Origin: an uncultured Bacteroidota bacterium
Lineage (GTDB): Bacteria; Bacteroidota; Bacteroidia; Bacteroidales; SZUA-534
DNA length: 64,000 bases
Reading direction: 5' to 3'
NCBI GenBank assembly: GCA_946186925.1
Contig: CAMHPA010000005.1
Coordinates: 1 to 64,000 of the forward strand
Of this stretch, positions 1 to 8,625 are shown one piece after another; position 1 is the stretch's first letter, and every line of letters begins with the position of its first letter. Made by a program: the position numbers and the translations under genes. Under the pieces are notes generated by a model. The model made no database searches. It was not told where the DNA came from and saw nothing but the letters and a program-made list of their open reading frames with translations.

Positions 1-357
1 GTTGTAACGCCCGTCATCGATGCGCTTCATAGCGTGCAAAACACGGCGCTGCACAGGTTTCAGGCCATCGTCGATGTGCGGAACGGCACGGTCCAGAATC
101 ACGTACGAAGCGTAATCAAGGAACCAGTTCTGATACATACCCGTAACGCTCGAGATGTCGGTCAGGTCGTTGGCAAGTCCGCTGAACGGCTTCACGTCCT
201 CAACATCGAATACTTCCTCGCCTTCAACATCCTCGGGCTGATTCTCGTCGCTATTAAATTCTTCTGAATCAATTTCTTCCGAAGCCGATTCCTGATTCTC
301 GTTCAGTTCCTCGTTTTCAGAATCCATTGGTGTCTTGTCGTCAAATTCGTCTGACAT
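1..357 (-). CDS. parC: DNA topoisomerase IV subunit A, N-terminal part (cut by window edge)
   Basis: This is the first 119 codons of a type IIA topoisomerase A subunit, which cuts and rejoins DNA and pairs with ParE to decatenate chromosomes. The ORF track misses it because it runs off the left edge. An acidic, low-complexity tail of about 55 residues precedes a recognisable start of the breakage-reunion domain ([15 protein letters not shown], then [12 protein letters not shown]). The catalytic Tyr lies beyond the window. The start ATG at 357 sits 12 bases after the parE stop, so the two genes are probably one transcript. Assignment to parC rather than gyrA rests on the ParE partner directly upstream and is an inference. 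Confidence 0.9.
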   Translation of the reverse strand, partial: MSDEFDDKTPMDSENEELNENQESASEEIDSEEFNSDENQPEDVEGEEVFDVEDVKPFSGLANDLTDISSVTGMYQNWFLDYASYVILDRAVPHIDDGLKPVQRRVLHAMKRIDDGRYN

Positions 358-369
358 ATTCTATGCTTA

Positions 370-2337
370 TTATTTTTCCTCTTCAACCAAATCCTCTTCA
401 ATTCGCAGATTATCAATGATAAACTGTTGGCGCTGCGGTGTGTTTTTGCCCATATAGTACGATAGCAAGTTGGCAATGCTATCGCCTTTCTTCACGTTCA
501 CTGCATCGAGCCGTATGTCTTTGCCAATGAAGAATTTAAACTCATCGGCCGAAATCTCGCCCAAACCTTTGAATCGTGTTATCTCTGCCGTCGAGCCGAT
601 TTCTTTTGCCGCCGCGTCGCGCTCAGCCTCGCTGTAGCAGTATTTCGTCACCTTCTTGTTGCGCACGCGGAAGAGCGGCGTCTGCAAAATATAGACGTGG
701 TTCTTGCGAATCAAATCGGGAAAGAATTGCAGGAAGAAAGTGATGATTAACAGGCGGATATGCATTCCGTCGACATCGGCATCGGTGGCGATTATCACCT
801 TGTTGTAGCGAAGGTCGTCAAGGCTTTCCTCGATGTTGAGCGCAGCCTGCAGATTATTGAACTCTTCGTGCTCATACACAACCTTTTTGGTCATTCCGTA
901 GCAGTTGAGCGGCTTACCGCGAAGGCTGAAAACCGCCTGAGTCTCAACGTTTCGGCTCTTGGTGATGGAACCCGACGCCGAATCGCCCTCGGTGATGAAA
1001 ATCGATGACTCATAGCGCAAATCCACCTTTTCCTCAACGTCTGACTTCTCGGTAACGCCTTTCGGATAGGTTACCTTGCTGTCGTTCAGGTGAATACGAC
1101 AGTCGCGCAGTTTGTCGTTATGCAGATTGACTTTTTTGGCTAAATCGCGCGCTTTTTTCTGCACACCCGACATCAGTTTGCGTTCTTTTTCAGCGTCTTG
1201 TATCTTCTTTAACAGGATGTTGGCCGTGTCGGGATTCTTGTGCAGGAAATCGTCAACTTCTTTCTTGATGAAATCGCCCACGAACTTGTTCACACTCACG
1301 CCGCTCAACTCGTACGGGTGGCCGTCGCTGTCCTTGTCGGGCGCCATATTGGCCGAGCCGAGTTTCACCTTGGTCTGACTCTCGAACGTCGGCTCGATGA
1401 CGTTGATGGCGATGGTTGCCACAATGCCGCCGCGAATGTCAGAGAGTTCGAAATTCTTCTGATAAAAATCTTTTATTGTGCGCGAAAGATGCTCACGCAG
1501 AGCACTTTGGTGCGTTCCACCCTGCGTGGTGTACTGTCCGTTGACAAACGAATAATAATCCTCGCCGTATTGGTCGATGTGGGTGAAGGCGATTTCAATG
1601 TCGTCGCCTTTCAGGTGGACAATCGGATAGAGCGGCTCTTCGCTGTTGCGCTCTTGCAGCAAATCGAGCAAGCCGTTGCGCGACACAAACTTCTGCCCGT
1701 TGAAAACCAGCGTCAGACCAGTGTTCAGGTAGGTATAGTTGCGCAACATTGTCTCAATGTAGTCGGTGTTGAAGTTGTATGGCCCGAATACCGACTCGTC
1801 GGGCGTGAACTGCACCTTGGTGCCGTTGCGCTCGGTGGTGGGCTGCAAATCGTACTCTTTAATGAGTTTACCCGCTTCAAAATCAGCCTGTTTAACCATT
1901 CCGTCGCGGAACGACCAAACCGAAAACTTCGACGACAGCGCATTGACGGCCTTTGTGCCCACGCCGTTCAGACCAACCGATTTTTGGAACGATTTGGTGT
2001 CATACTTCGCGCCAGTATTCATAATGGAAACGGCAGCCACCATCTTGCCTTGCGGAATGCCGCGGCCATAGTCGCGCACGGTGAGCGTGTGGTCCTCGAG
2101 TCGGATGTCGATAGTTGACCCGAACTTCATTCTAAACTCGTCTATCGAGTTGTCAATCACCTCTTTGAGTAGTACATAAATACCGTCGTCGGCGCTGCTG
2201 CCGTCGCCCAGTTTACCAATGTACATACCAGGCCGCAACCGCACGTGTTCAAGGCCTTCGAGCGTTTTAATGTTGTCGTCGCCGTAATCGCTACCCACAA
2301 TGCCGTTCAAAGCATTGTTATCGTCACTGATTGCCAT
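370..2337 (-). CDS. parE: DNA topoisomerase IV subunit B
   Basis: This is the ATPase subunit of topoisomerase IV, 655 aa from the start chosen here. The GHKL ATPase part shows the N-terminal GMYIGKLG block, [10 protein letters not shown] (Mg/ATP motif) and YGRGIP. The TOPRIM part shows [10 protein letters not shown] and DADVDGMHI, with FKGLGE near the C-terminus. The ORF track starts 53 codons earlier, but that stretch has no family similarity I can see. The ATG at 2337 begins a normal ParE N-terminus and lies about 30 bases downstream of a good TATATTTG -7 box. The gene is followed directly by parC. Confidence 0.94.
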   Translation of the reverse strand: MAISDDNNALNGIVGSDYGDDNIKTLEGLEHVRLRPGMYIGKLGDGSSADDGIYVLLKEVIDNSIDEFRMKFGSTIDIRLEDHTLTVRDYGRGIPQGKMVAAVSIMNTGAKYDTKSFQKSVGLNGVGTKAVNALSSKFSVWSFRDGMVKQADFEAGKLIKEYDLQPTTERNGTKVQFTPDESVFGPYNFNTDYIETMLRNYTYLNTGLTLVFNGQKFVSRNGLLDLLQERNSEEPLYPIVHLKGDDIEIAFTHIDQYGEDYYSFVNGQYTTQGGTHQSALREHLSRTIKDFYQKNFELSDIRGGIVATIAINVIEPTFESQTKVKLGSANMAPDKDSDGHPYELSGVSVNKFVGDFIKKEVDDFLHKNPDTANILLKKIQDAEKERKLMSGVQKKARDLAKKVNLHNDKLRDCRIHLNDSKVTYPKGVTEKSDVEEKVDLRYESSIFITEGDSASGSITKSRNVETQAVFSLRGKPLNCYGMTKKVVYEHEEFNNLQAALNIEESLDDLRYNKVIIATDADVDGMHIRLLIITFFLQFFPDLIRKNHVYILQTPLFRVRNKKVTKYCYSEAERDAAAKEIGSTAEITRFKGLGEISADEFKFFIGKDIRLDAVNVKKGDSIANLLSYYMGKNTPQRQQFIIDNLRIEEDLVEEEK

Positions 2338-2367
2338 ATTATGGTGTATTCTTAAAGAAAATTTCGC

Positions 2368-2375
2368 CAAATATA
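2368..2375 (-). promoter_or_regulatory. Putative -7 promoter box of parE-parC
   Basis: The minus strand reads TATATTTG, an exact match to the Bacteroidota -7 consensus TAnnTTTG, about 30 bases before the chosen parE start. No convincing -33 TTG lies at the preferred spacing, so this is a moderate call. It argues against the longer ORF-track start. Confidence 0.4.
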
Positions 2376-2774
2376 GAAATTTGAGTTTGGGAGGATTTGA
2401 CGATTTTTCAACAATGGACGGTTGAAAGCAGATATGGGTATTGCGGTATTTTATGAAGAAGTAATTAATGTCGGATTTGAACTGCGCGCGATTCACCCTT
2501 CATCAGCGCATTTTTCCGTTGAAAGGCTCAATGTATCGGGATTAAGCCGTATAGATGATAATCTCCAACGTATTTGTGTTTCAATTGATTGAAAAAGGTA
2601 TATTTTACATTTATTTGATATAAAATAATTTGCATAAGATTTGCAACCGATTGCAATACAAATTGCTACGATTTGTTCGGACGCAATTATCTGAAATTGC
2701 AAACGAAATATCCAGAATTGCAAGACGCACCATCCCATCCACAATAGTTTTATAGCTATCTAATTTAAATTATT
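2376..2774. other. Gene-free divergent region with phased TTGCA motifs
   Basis: This is the intergenic space between divergent parE and the CE15 esterase gene. I see no credible gene; the 83-aa ORF at 2493-2744 has no recognisable family or supporting context. The part nearest the esterase carries repeated TTGCA motifs starting at 2630, 2641, 2651, 2663 (TTGC only), 2697 and 2718. The intervals are close to multiples of one DNA turn, as expected for a regulator binding on one face. A weak -7-like TAGTTTTA lies at about 2744-2751. Confidence 0.4.
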
Positions 2775-5318
2775 ATGAATACTAAAATTATTGCAACAAT
2801 GCTGCTCGGAAGTCTTGCATTGGCTTCGAGCGCACAACAAGTTTCAGATTCGACGGCAGCAATTCCGTTAGTCTATCCGATGGAGAACACAGGCATGTTA
2901 TTTGAAAAACCTGCAATTCTTACAGCCGACCAAATGGAAAGCTGCGCAACTTTACCCGACCCTTTTGCCTGGTCTGACGGTTCTGGCCGCTCAGAAGAGT
3001 TTGCCGATTGGGCAAAACGCCGCAATGAGATCAAGAGCGAGGTCGAATATTATGAAATAGGTGTCAAGCCTGATGTGGACCGTGACCAAGTCGACGCTAA
3101 CTATGTGGTTACCTACTACGAAAAGGATACTGCGATACGGGAGTTTTCTTGGGCGACATGGAGTTTCGACACTGTGTACCACAAAAAAGGCGAACTTAAA
3201 TCTTCTAATCTTGAGGTTTTTGTTACCGTAAACGATTCAACAGCACGCCTGACATCAAGTATAACCATACCTGAAGGCGATGGACCGTTCCCGGTATTCA
3301 TCAGCCTGGGCGGCTCGGGTTTTGCCGGCGATTTCCCCGGTTGCATCCAATTGAGTTTCAATACTGACCAAGTGGCCACATATGGAAGCTCAAGTGCCCG
3401 ATATGACGGCGACATTTCCAAACAGAAAGATCAATTTAACTCACTTTATCCAGAACTATATGGCAACGGCAACTACAGCAAATGGGCCTGGGGTGTGAGC
3501 CGTTTGATTGACGGTCTGGAAATTGCCAATGAAAAAGGGCAACTGAAAGCTGATATAGCGCACATAGCGCTTAGCGGATGCTCGTATGCCGGCAAAATGG
3601 CCATGTTCTGCGGCGCATTCGATGAGCGCGTTGCTCTTACCATAGCCCAGGAACCTGGTGGCGGCGGCGCAAGCGCATGGCGTACCATCGATTATGTTAA
3701 TAAGAACAACGTAATGAAAAAACGCAGCGACGGTGTTGAAGGTCTCGGCAACACTAACTACTCTTGGTTTATGGCCAGCCTCCAAAAATTCAACGGTAAG
3801 GCCGACCTTCTTCCACACGACCACCACGAGATTCTGGCGATGTGCGCCCCACGTGCACTGTTAGTACTCGGCAACACTGACATGGAGTGGCTTTGCGACT
3901 ACTCGACTTACATCACTTGCCGCGCCGCCGAAAAAGTGTACGAGACATTCGGCATTGAGGACCGCTTCGGATTTGTTATTGACGGCGGACACGACCACTG
4001 CTCGGCAACAACCGCTGAAAGAAACGCTGTTAAAGCTTTTGCCGCCAAATTCATCTTTGGCGATACCACATCCAACACGCTTATCCGCACGGCCCTCAAC
4101 GGCAGCCAATACGACATTGAGGACGCCGACTACGAAAGTTGGATTGAAGAATGGAAACCTGCCGACCCGAATCGTCCGAGTATCAGCATTGTAGAACCAA
4201 CCTCCAGCACAACTTACAGAGCTGAAGATGCACCTGAATCTGTCAAATTTAAAGCGCAGGTTGAAGACAAAAACAATGATGTTGCAAAAGTTGAATTCTT
4301 TGTGAACGGCACTGTGGCAAAAACTGTGACAGCCGCTCCGTACGAATTTGAACTGAAACTTACCGAACCTGGCGACTACAACGTTTATGCAATTGTAACC
4401 GATGCCACCAATTTATATAAGAGGTCGGGAACAATCTCAATTGTAGTAAAAACCCCCGAGGTAGGCGTCAAGCGCACCCCTGCCGCTCCAAAAATCGACG
4501 GCTTACTCGACGATGTTTGGACCAATGTCGAAAAACTATATGCTAAAAATGTGGTTCAAGGTTCATTTGACGATGAGGAAGATTTAAGCGGCCACGTCCA
4601 ACTGCTGTGGGATGACACTTACATATACGCATTTGCAACCGTTGTCGACAATGAACTTAAAAACGACAGTGGCTCTGATGTTTACAAAGATGACAACATT
4701 GAGTTGTACTTCGACTGCAACAACTCGAAGGGCGGCTCTTACGACTCCGACGATGTTCAATTCTCGTTCAACTATGGTAGCACAAGCATATATACCAAAT
4801 CAGGTTCGGGCGACAACCAATATTCCACTGAAGGAATCGAATTTGTGATAGACGAAAACCGTGATGGTTACAATGTTGAAGTTGCAATTCCCTGGGCTAC
4901 AATCAAGTGCGAACAACCCAAGGATGGATTGAAGATAGGATTCGAATTTATGATTGATGACGACGATGATGGCGGCGACCGCGATGGCAAGCTCGCTTGG
5001 AACTCAACCGAAGATAATGCTTGGCAGAGCGCATTTTCGTTTGGAACCATCACAATTGTGAACGATGTTGTCAATACCGCTATTGGTGAAGAATTGAAAC
5101 AGCTGGCTTCGCTATACCCGAGTCCGGCAACTGATTTTGTATTCGTAAACGGATTTGAAGGTGATTTCAATTATGAAGTTTTTGATGTATACGGAATAGT
5201 AAAAGCTGCGGGTACGGCCAGCAAACGCATCAGCGTGGCAACACTACCCAAAGGCCTCTACATTGTTCGAATCAAAGATGGAATTTTGACTCGCAACTTG
5301 CGGTTTGTTAAAGAATAA
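2775..5318 (+). CDS. Secreted CE15 glucuronoyl esterase with Ig-like, CBM9 and T9SS sorting domains
   Basis: This 847-aa multidomain enzyme is predicted to cleave ester links between lignin alcohols and glucuronic acid on xylan. It has a signal peptide (residues 1-20, LALASSAQQ). The CE15 esterase domain (about 90-430) has nucleophile S270 in GCSYAG, likely acid E293 in AQEPGGGG, and His at 406 or 408 in DGGHDH. An Ig-like domain spans about 468-560 (VEFFVNG, YAIVTDA). A CBM9-like domain spans about 564-765 (KIDGLLDDVW, QLLWDDTYIYAF). A type IX secretion C-terminal domain spans about 780-847 (LYPSPATD, LPKGLYIVRI). The last implies export by T9SS and release or anchoring at the cell surface. 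It stands alone, with a strong terminator after it. Confidence 0.9.
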   Translation: MNTKIIATMLLGSLALASSAQQVSDSTAAIPLVYPMENTGMLFEKPAILTADQMESCATLPDPFAWSDGSGRSEEFADWAKRRNEIKSEVEYYEIGVKPDVDRDQVDANYVVTYYEKDTAIREFSWATWSFDTVYHKKGELKSSNLEVFVTVNDSTARLTSSITIPEGDGPFPVFISLGGSGFAGDFPGCIQLSFNTDQVATYGSSSARYDGDISKQKDQFNSLYPELYGNGNYSKWAWGVSRLIDGLEIANEKGQLKADIAHIALSGCSYAGKMAMFCGAFDERVALTIAQEPGGGGASAWRTIDYVNKNNVMKKRSDGVEGLGNTNYSWFMASLQKFNGKADLLPHDHHEILAMCAPRALLVLGNTDMEWLCDYSTYITCRAAEKVYETFGIEDRFGFVIDGGHDHCSATTAERNAVKAFAAKFIFGDTTSNTLIRTALNGSQYDIEDADYESWIEEWKPADPNRPSISIVEPTSSTTYRAEDAPESVKFKAQVEDKNNDVAKVEFFVNGTVAKTVTAAPYEFELKLTEPGDYNVYAIVTDATNLYKRSGTISIVVKTPEVGVKRTPAAPKIDGLLDDVWTNVEKLYAKNVVQGSFDDEEDLSGHVQLLWDDTYIYAFATVVDNELKNDSGSDVYKDDNIELYFDCNNSKGGSYDSDDVQFSFNYGSTSIYTKSGSGDNQYSTEGIEFVIDENRDGYNVEVAIPWATIKCEQPKDGLKIGFEFMIDDDDDGGDRDGKLAWNSTEDNAWQSAFSFGTITIVNDVVNTAIGEELKQLASLYPSPATDFVFVNGFEGDFNYEVFDVYGIVKAAGTASKRISVATLPKGLYIVRIKDGILTRNLRFVKE

Positions 5319-5340
5319 CACTGTTACTCTATAATTGGGA

Positions 5341-5375
5341 AAGTCGCTTTCGGTTGCCGGAAGCGGCTTTCTTTT
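5341..5375 (+). terminator. Rho-independent terminator after the CE15 gene
   Basis: A stem of about 13 bp (AAGTCGCTTTCGG with CCGGAAGCGGCTT, using G-U pairs) with a TTG loop is followed by TTTCTTTTT, starting 22 bases after the stop codon. Confidence 0.8.
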
Positions 5376-5383
5376 TGAACACA

Positions 5384-5413
5384 AAAAAACGGAACCTTGC
5401 GGCTCCGTTTTTC
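5384..5413 (-). terminator. Rho-independent terminator of trpB (possibly bidirectional)
   Basis: The stem AAAACGGAACC / GGCTCCGTTTT has a TTGC loop. Both flanks carry A or T runs, so it could stop transcription from either side. It lies about 25 bases past the trpB stop. Confidence 0.75.
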
Positions 5414-5437
5414 TGACAATCAACGTTTTATAATCGA

Positions 5438-6802
5438 TTAAATAATCTTCTCAAGTTTCGATACGTTGCGGTCAATATCCTCTTGCGGCAACTCGAAGTT
5501 GGTCAGGTCGCCGGCCAGATATTGGTCGTAAGCGGTCATATCGATGAGTCCGTGTCCCGAAAGGTTGAACAGAATGGTCTTCTGCTTGCCTTCTTCTTTG
5601 CATTTGTTGGCCTCGCGAATGGTGGCGGCGATTGCGTGCGCCGACTCTGGTGCGGGAATGATGCCCTCAACCTGTGCAAACAACGTTGCTGCCTGGAACG
5701 ACTCAAGTTGCGGAATATCAACACCTTTCATCATACCGTCTTTAAGCAGCTGGCTCACAATGGTTCCGGCGCCGTGATAGCGCAAACCGCCTGCGTGAAT
5801 GTGAGCCGGTGCAAAATCGTGGCCCAGAGTGAACATCGGCAGCAGCGGTGTGTAGCCGGCTTCGTCGCCAAAATCGTACTGGAACACGCCGCGCGTCAGT
5901 TTCGGGCACGATGAAGGTTCGGCGGCGATAAACTCTGTAGTCTTGCCATCGACAAGGTTGTGGCGCATAAACGGGAACGAAATTCCACTGAAGTTTGAGC
6001 CACCACCGAAGCAGCCAATCACCATATCGGGATACTCGCCTGCCATAGCCATCTGTTTTTCGGCCTCAAGACCGATAACTGTCTGATGCAGAGAGACGTG
6101 GTTCAGAACGCTGCCGAGAACATATTTGCAGTTCGGGGTTTGCATTGCTAGTTCAACAGCCTCCGAGATGGCCGTTCCAAGGCTTCCCTGATAAGTCGGG
6201 TTGGCGGTCAGAATGTTCTTTCCCGCACGCGTGCCCATTGATGGCGATGCAATCACCTGTGCGCCATAAGTTTGCATAATCAGTCGGCGATATGGTTTTT
6301 GGTTGTAGCTCACCTTCACCATAAACACAGCCAAATCGAGTCCGAAGACTTTGGCGGCATACGACAGAGCCGCACCCCACTGACCTGCGCCTGTCTCGGT
6401 GGTGATGTTGGTCACGCCTTCTTTCTTGCAGTAGTAAGCCTGCGCCAGAGCCGAATTCAGCTTGTGCGAACCCACAGGGCTGACACTCTCGTTCTTGAAG
6501 TAGATGTGCGCGGGGGTGTCGAGCGCTTTCTCAAGACCATAGGCGCGCACCAGCGGTGTCGAACGGTAGTTTTTGTACTGATTGCGCACCTCCTCCGGGA
6601 TGTCAATCCAGCGGTCGGTGGTGTTCAGCTCCTGCTCCGAGCAGGCGCGGTTGAACAGTCCCGACATCTCGTCGACCGTGAGCGGCTTGCGAGTTCCCGG
6701 GTTAAGCATCGGCAGCGGCTTGTTTTTCATATCGGCCACAATATTGTACCATTGTGTTGGTATCTCGTTCTCCGTCAGGAAGAACCTCTTTTGTTTTTCC
6801 AT
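5438..6802 (-). CDS. trpB: Tryptophan synthase beta chain, TrpB2 type
   Basis: This is a PLP-dependent beta-replacement enzyme that makes L-tryptophan from indole and serine. At 454 aa it is longer than the usual TrpB1 (about 400 aa). With its N-terminal extension and block order it matches the TrpB2 group. K114 in GSHKLNS is the expected PLP Schiff-base lysine, and CFGGGSNFSG is the phosphate-binding glycine loop. No trpA or other trp gene is adjacent, so it is a stand-alone copy, common for TrpB2. It is preceded by a leader peptide with a Trp triplet and a terminator hairpin, so tryptophan-controlled attenuation is strongly suggested. Confidence 0.93.
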   Translation of the reverse strand: MEKQKRFFLTENEIPTQWYNIVADMKNKPLPMLNPGTRKPLTVDEMSGLFNRACSEQELNTTDRWIDIPEEVRNQYKNYRSTPLVRAYGLEKALDTPAHIYFKNESVSPVGSHKLNSALAQAYYCKKEGVTNITTETGAGQWGAALSYAAKVFGLDLAVFMVKVSYNQKPYRRLIMQTYGAQVIASPSMGTRAGKNILTANPTYQGSLGTAISEAVELAMQTPNCKYVLGSVLNHVSLHQTVIGLEAEKQMAMAGEYPDMVIGCFGGGSNFSGISFPFMRHNLVDGKTTEFIAAEPSSCPKLTRGVFQYDFGDEAGYTPLLPMFTLGHDFAPAHIHAGGLRYHGAGTIVSQLLKDGMMKGVDIPQLESFQAATLFAQVEGIIPAPESAHAIAATIREANKCKEEGKQKTILFNLSGHGLIDMTAYDQYLAGDLTNFELPQEDIDRNVSKLEKII

Positions 6803-6846
6803 TTTTTGATAGTTTTTAATTGATGTTTAAATGTACCTTCAGAATA

Positions 6847-6881
6847 TTAAAAAAGCCCGCAAGTGGAGTGCTTACGGGCTT
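6847..6881 (-). terminator. Attenuator terminator upstream of trpB
   Basis: On the minus strand the stem AAGCCCGTAAG / CTTGCGGGCTT (loop CACTCCA) is followed by six T residues. It lies between the leader peptide stop and trpB, 45-80 bases before the trpB ATG. Two upstream segments could compete: AAGTGGAG inside the leader ORF (6911-6918) is the exact complement of CTCCACTT in the loop and 3' arm, and TTAGCCCG at its stop could replace the 5' arm. This arrangement is expected for ribosome-coupled attenuation. Confidence 0.85.
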
Positions 6882-6904
6882 AAATCTTACAACAAACCGA
6901 CGGG

Positions 6905-6976
6905 CTAATCCTCCACTTTAATTTCGGACTGGCGCCACCACCATTGTTTGCTGTTCAAATTGTTTACGTTGTTCAT
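6905..6976 (-). CDS. trpL: trp leader peptide (23 aa, three consecutive Trp codons)
   Basis: The small ORF encodes MNNVNNLNSKQWWWRQSEI followed by KVED, ending in TAG. It is too short for the ORF track. Three adjacent TGG codons at 6935-6943 lie 17 bases before a segment that can pair with the terminator hairpin. When charged tRNA-Trp is scarce, a ribosome stalled on the triplet would leave that segment free to disrupt the terminator. When Trp is plentiful, the ribosome would run to the stop and cover it. Three Trp codons in 23 residues directly upstream of a tryptophan synthase gene are very unlikely by chance. Confidence 0.87.
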   Translation of the reverse strand: MNNVNNLNSKQWWWRQSEIKVED

Positions 6977-6997
6977 TTTTTTTCTTGTCAAAACGTT

Positions 6998-7029
6998 GCG
7001 AAGTAAAAATTTTTTTTGTGAAAGTGCAA
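6998..7029 (-). promoter_or_regulatory. Candidate promoter for trpL-trpB
   Basis: The minus strand has TTG (7027-7029), a 21-base spacer, then TACTTCGC (6998-7005), a partial match to TAnnTTTG. It lies about 22 bases before the leader peptide ATG. This is a weak-to-moderate call based on position and similarity only. Confidence 0.35.
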
Positions 7030-7072
7030 GCGTTTTCTTGAGATTGTGTTTCAATAAAATGTGTCACACTGT

Positions 7073-8044
7073 TCACACCACAAACTGCATAATCTCTCGT
7101 GCCAGAACCGAGTACAGTCCGCCAAGCACCATTACTATTTTAATAAGTGTGCTGATGCGCTTGTAATGCTTCACCTCGCTTGCGCGGATGGTCATAAATG
7201 CGGCGGCGCAGGCGGGGGCAATCAGAAGGGCGGCAATGTAGATAAGTGTCAGAAAATCGTGCAGAAACAGCTGGTAAACGGCCAACAGGCAGGCTATCAT
7301 AAGCAGAAAGAGCGACACAACAACAATCTTCGATATTCGCATACCGAAGTGGATGGGGAGCGTGTCGCAGCCGCAGTAGCAGTCGCCTTCAACGTCCTCC
7401 ATATCTTTCACAATCTCACGGATAAGGTTGGTGAGGAAGGCGAAAAATGCGAATCCTGCGGTCCAATATAATATTGGTTTGAAAGTCAGACCGTTGGCGA
7501 TTATGCTGAATCCGTATGCGCGGGTCAGTTCGGCGCACTCAAAAATGCCTTCTTGTATTGGTATTGAGGCGGTTACTAGTGCAACAACAATGTTGCCGAC
7601 AAGCAGTTGCTTTTTGTAAGTGGTTGAATATAACCAATATAATCCTGAAATCATCAGGTAGAAAAGAAGTATCGATATTCGGCCGAAATGCCACGCAAAT
7701 ACCGCCGCAAGCAAAATGGCCGCCGCGTTGAGTGCGGAGTGGTAGATTATGGCGTGCCGGCGCGGCAGCGTACGGTCCACAATCACCTTGTCGGGACGGT
7801 TGATGGTGTCAATCCGGCGGTCGAAATAGTCGTTGATTACATATCCGGCGGCGCCTTGCAGCACATTAATCAGTATCAGAATGGTGAAGTAAAAGCCTGA
7901 CAATTGCAAAGATACAACTTCGCCAAGCTGAATCGAATACTGATAGTCGAGTATCGGCTTGATGATGCAGTAGCGCATCAGAATCATTGTGAACGGCACA
8001 ATCAGCAGGTTCGGCCATCGTATTATCGACAGATATTTGTACAT
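7073..8044 (-). CDS. UbiA-family prenyltransferase (geranylgeranylglycerol-phosphate transferase-like)
   Basis: This is an integral membrane prenyltransferase of 323 aa with eight or nine hydrophobic segments. The first Asp-rich motif, N71-DYFDRRID, fits the NDxxDxxxD signature that binds Mg-prenyl diphosphate. The second lies near REIVKDMEDVEGD. The family transfers polyprenyl groups to quinone or lipid acceptors. In Bacteroidota this particular form is usually annotated as geranylgeranylglycerol-phosphate geranylgeranyltransferase, but the acceptor cannot be told from sequence. The gene is followed downstream by nothing but the trp leader region. The upstream neighbour (KdsC-like) ends 15 bases away, suggesting co-transcription. 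Confidence 0.82.
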   Translation of the reverse strand: MYKYLSIIRWPNLLIVPFTMILMRYCIIKPILDYQYSIQLGEVVSLQLSGFYFTILILINVLQGAAGYVINDYFDRRIDTINRPDKVIVDRTLPRRHAIIYHSALNAAAILLAAVFAWHFGRISILLFYLMISGLYWLYSTTYKKQLLVGNIVVALVTASIPIQEGIFECAELTRAYGFSIIANGLTFKPILYWTAGFAFFAFLTNLIREIVKDMEDVEGDCYCGCDTLPIHFGMRISKIVVVSLFLLMIACLLAVYQLFLHDFLTLIYIAALLIAPACAAAFMTIRASEVKHYKRISTLIKIVMVLGGLYSVLAREIMQFVV

Positions 8045-8059
8045 AGTGCGCCTGTTTTT

Positions 8060-8587
8060 TTACAGAAAATTCTCTGTCTCAAAATTCACCCATCGGCCCT
8101 GGGCGCGCAAAACCTGCTCAATCACATCGCGCACGCAGCCGTGGCCGCCGTTGAGGTCCGACACGTATTTCACAAACGGTTTGATGTCGTTCACGGCGTC
8201 GGCGGGGCAGGTGGGCACACCGGCGCGTTTCAGAATGGGGTAATCGGGCACGTCGTCGCCCATATAGAGCACGTCGTCGTCGGTCAGGTTGTGGCGTTTC
8301 AGAAAATCGTCGAAGGCCGGAACTTTTGCCAGGCTGCCGATGTAGAGGTCGGTGAGGCCGAGGCTCTCAAAGCGTTTCACTACTCCGGCGTTGTTCTTGC
8401 CCGCACTGATGATGGCGATGGGGTAGCCCTGCTCGTGGGCGAATCGCAGCGCAAAGCCGTCGCGGGTGTTCGACTGGCGCACCTGCTGGCCGTCGGCCAG
8501 ACAAATCATTGTGGCGTCGGTGCAGACACCGTCAATATCGAAGGCAAACGCCTTCACTTTCATCAAATCTTCCTTGAAATTTGCCAT
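8060..8587 (-). CDS. kdsC: KdsC-like HAD phosphatase (KDO-8-phosphate phosphatase)
   Basis: This is a small cap-less HAD phosphatase of about 175 aa. In lipopolysaccharide synthesis the family removes phosphate from 3-deoxy-D-manno-octulosonate 8-phosphate. HAD motif I is AFDIDGVCTD, motif II is IISAG, and motifs III/IV sit around GSLAK and YMGDDVPDYP. The MANFKEDLMK start at 8587 is preferred because homologous N-termini begin about this far before motif I. An ATG 9 codons upstream (8614) cannot be excluded. It is the second gene of a likely three-gene run: DUF2520 protein, KdsC, UbiA. Confidence 0.83.
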   Translation of the reverse strand: MANFKEDLMKVKAFAFDIDGVCTDATMICLADGQQVRQSNTRDGFALRFAHEQGYPIAIISAGKNNAGVVKRFESLGLTDLYIGSLAKVPAFDDFLKRHNLTDDDVLYMGDDVPDYPILKRAGVPTCPADAVNDIKPFVKYVSDLNGGHGCVRDVIEQVLRAQGRWVNFETENFL

Positions 8588-8625
8588 TTGTGTAAATTTT
8601 TGATTTTCTGGCAAATGCAGTCGAA

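Noticed and set aside
1240-2118. 292-aa plus-strand ORF
   Set aside because: Antisense shadow of parE, produced by its codon bias.
2493-2744. 83-aa minus-strand ORF in the parE-CE15 interval
   Set aside because: AT-rich intergenic composition, no family similarity, overlaps the phased TTGCA region; better seen as regulatory DNA.
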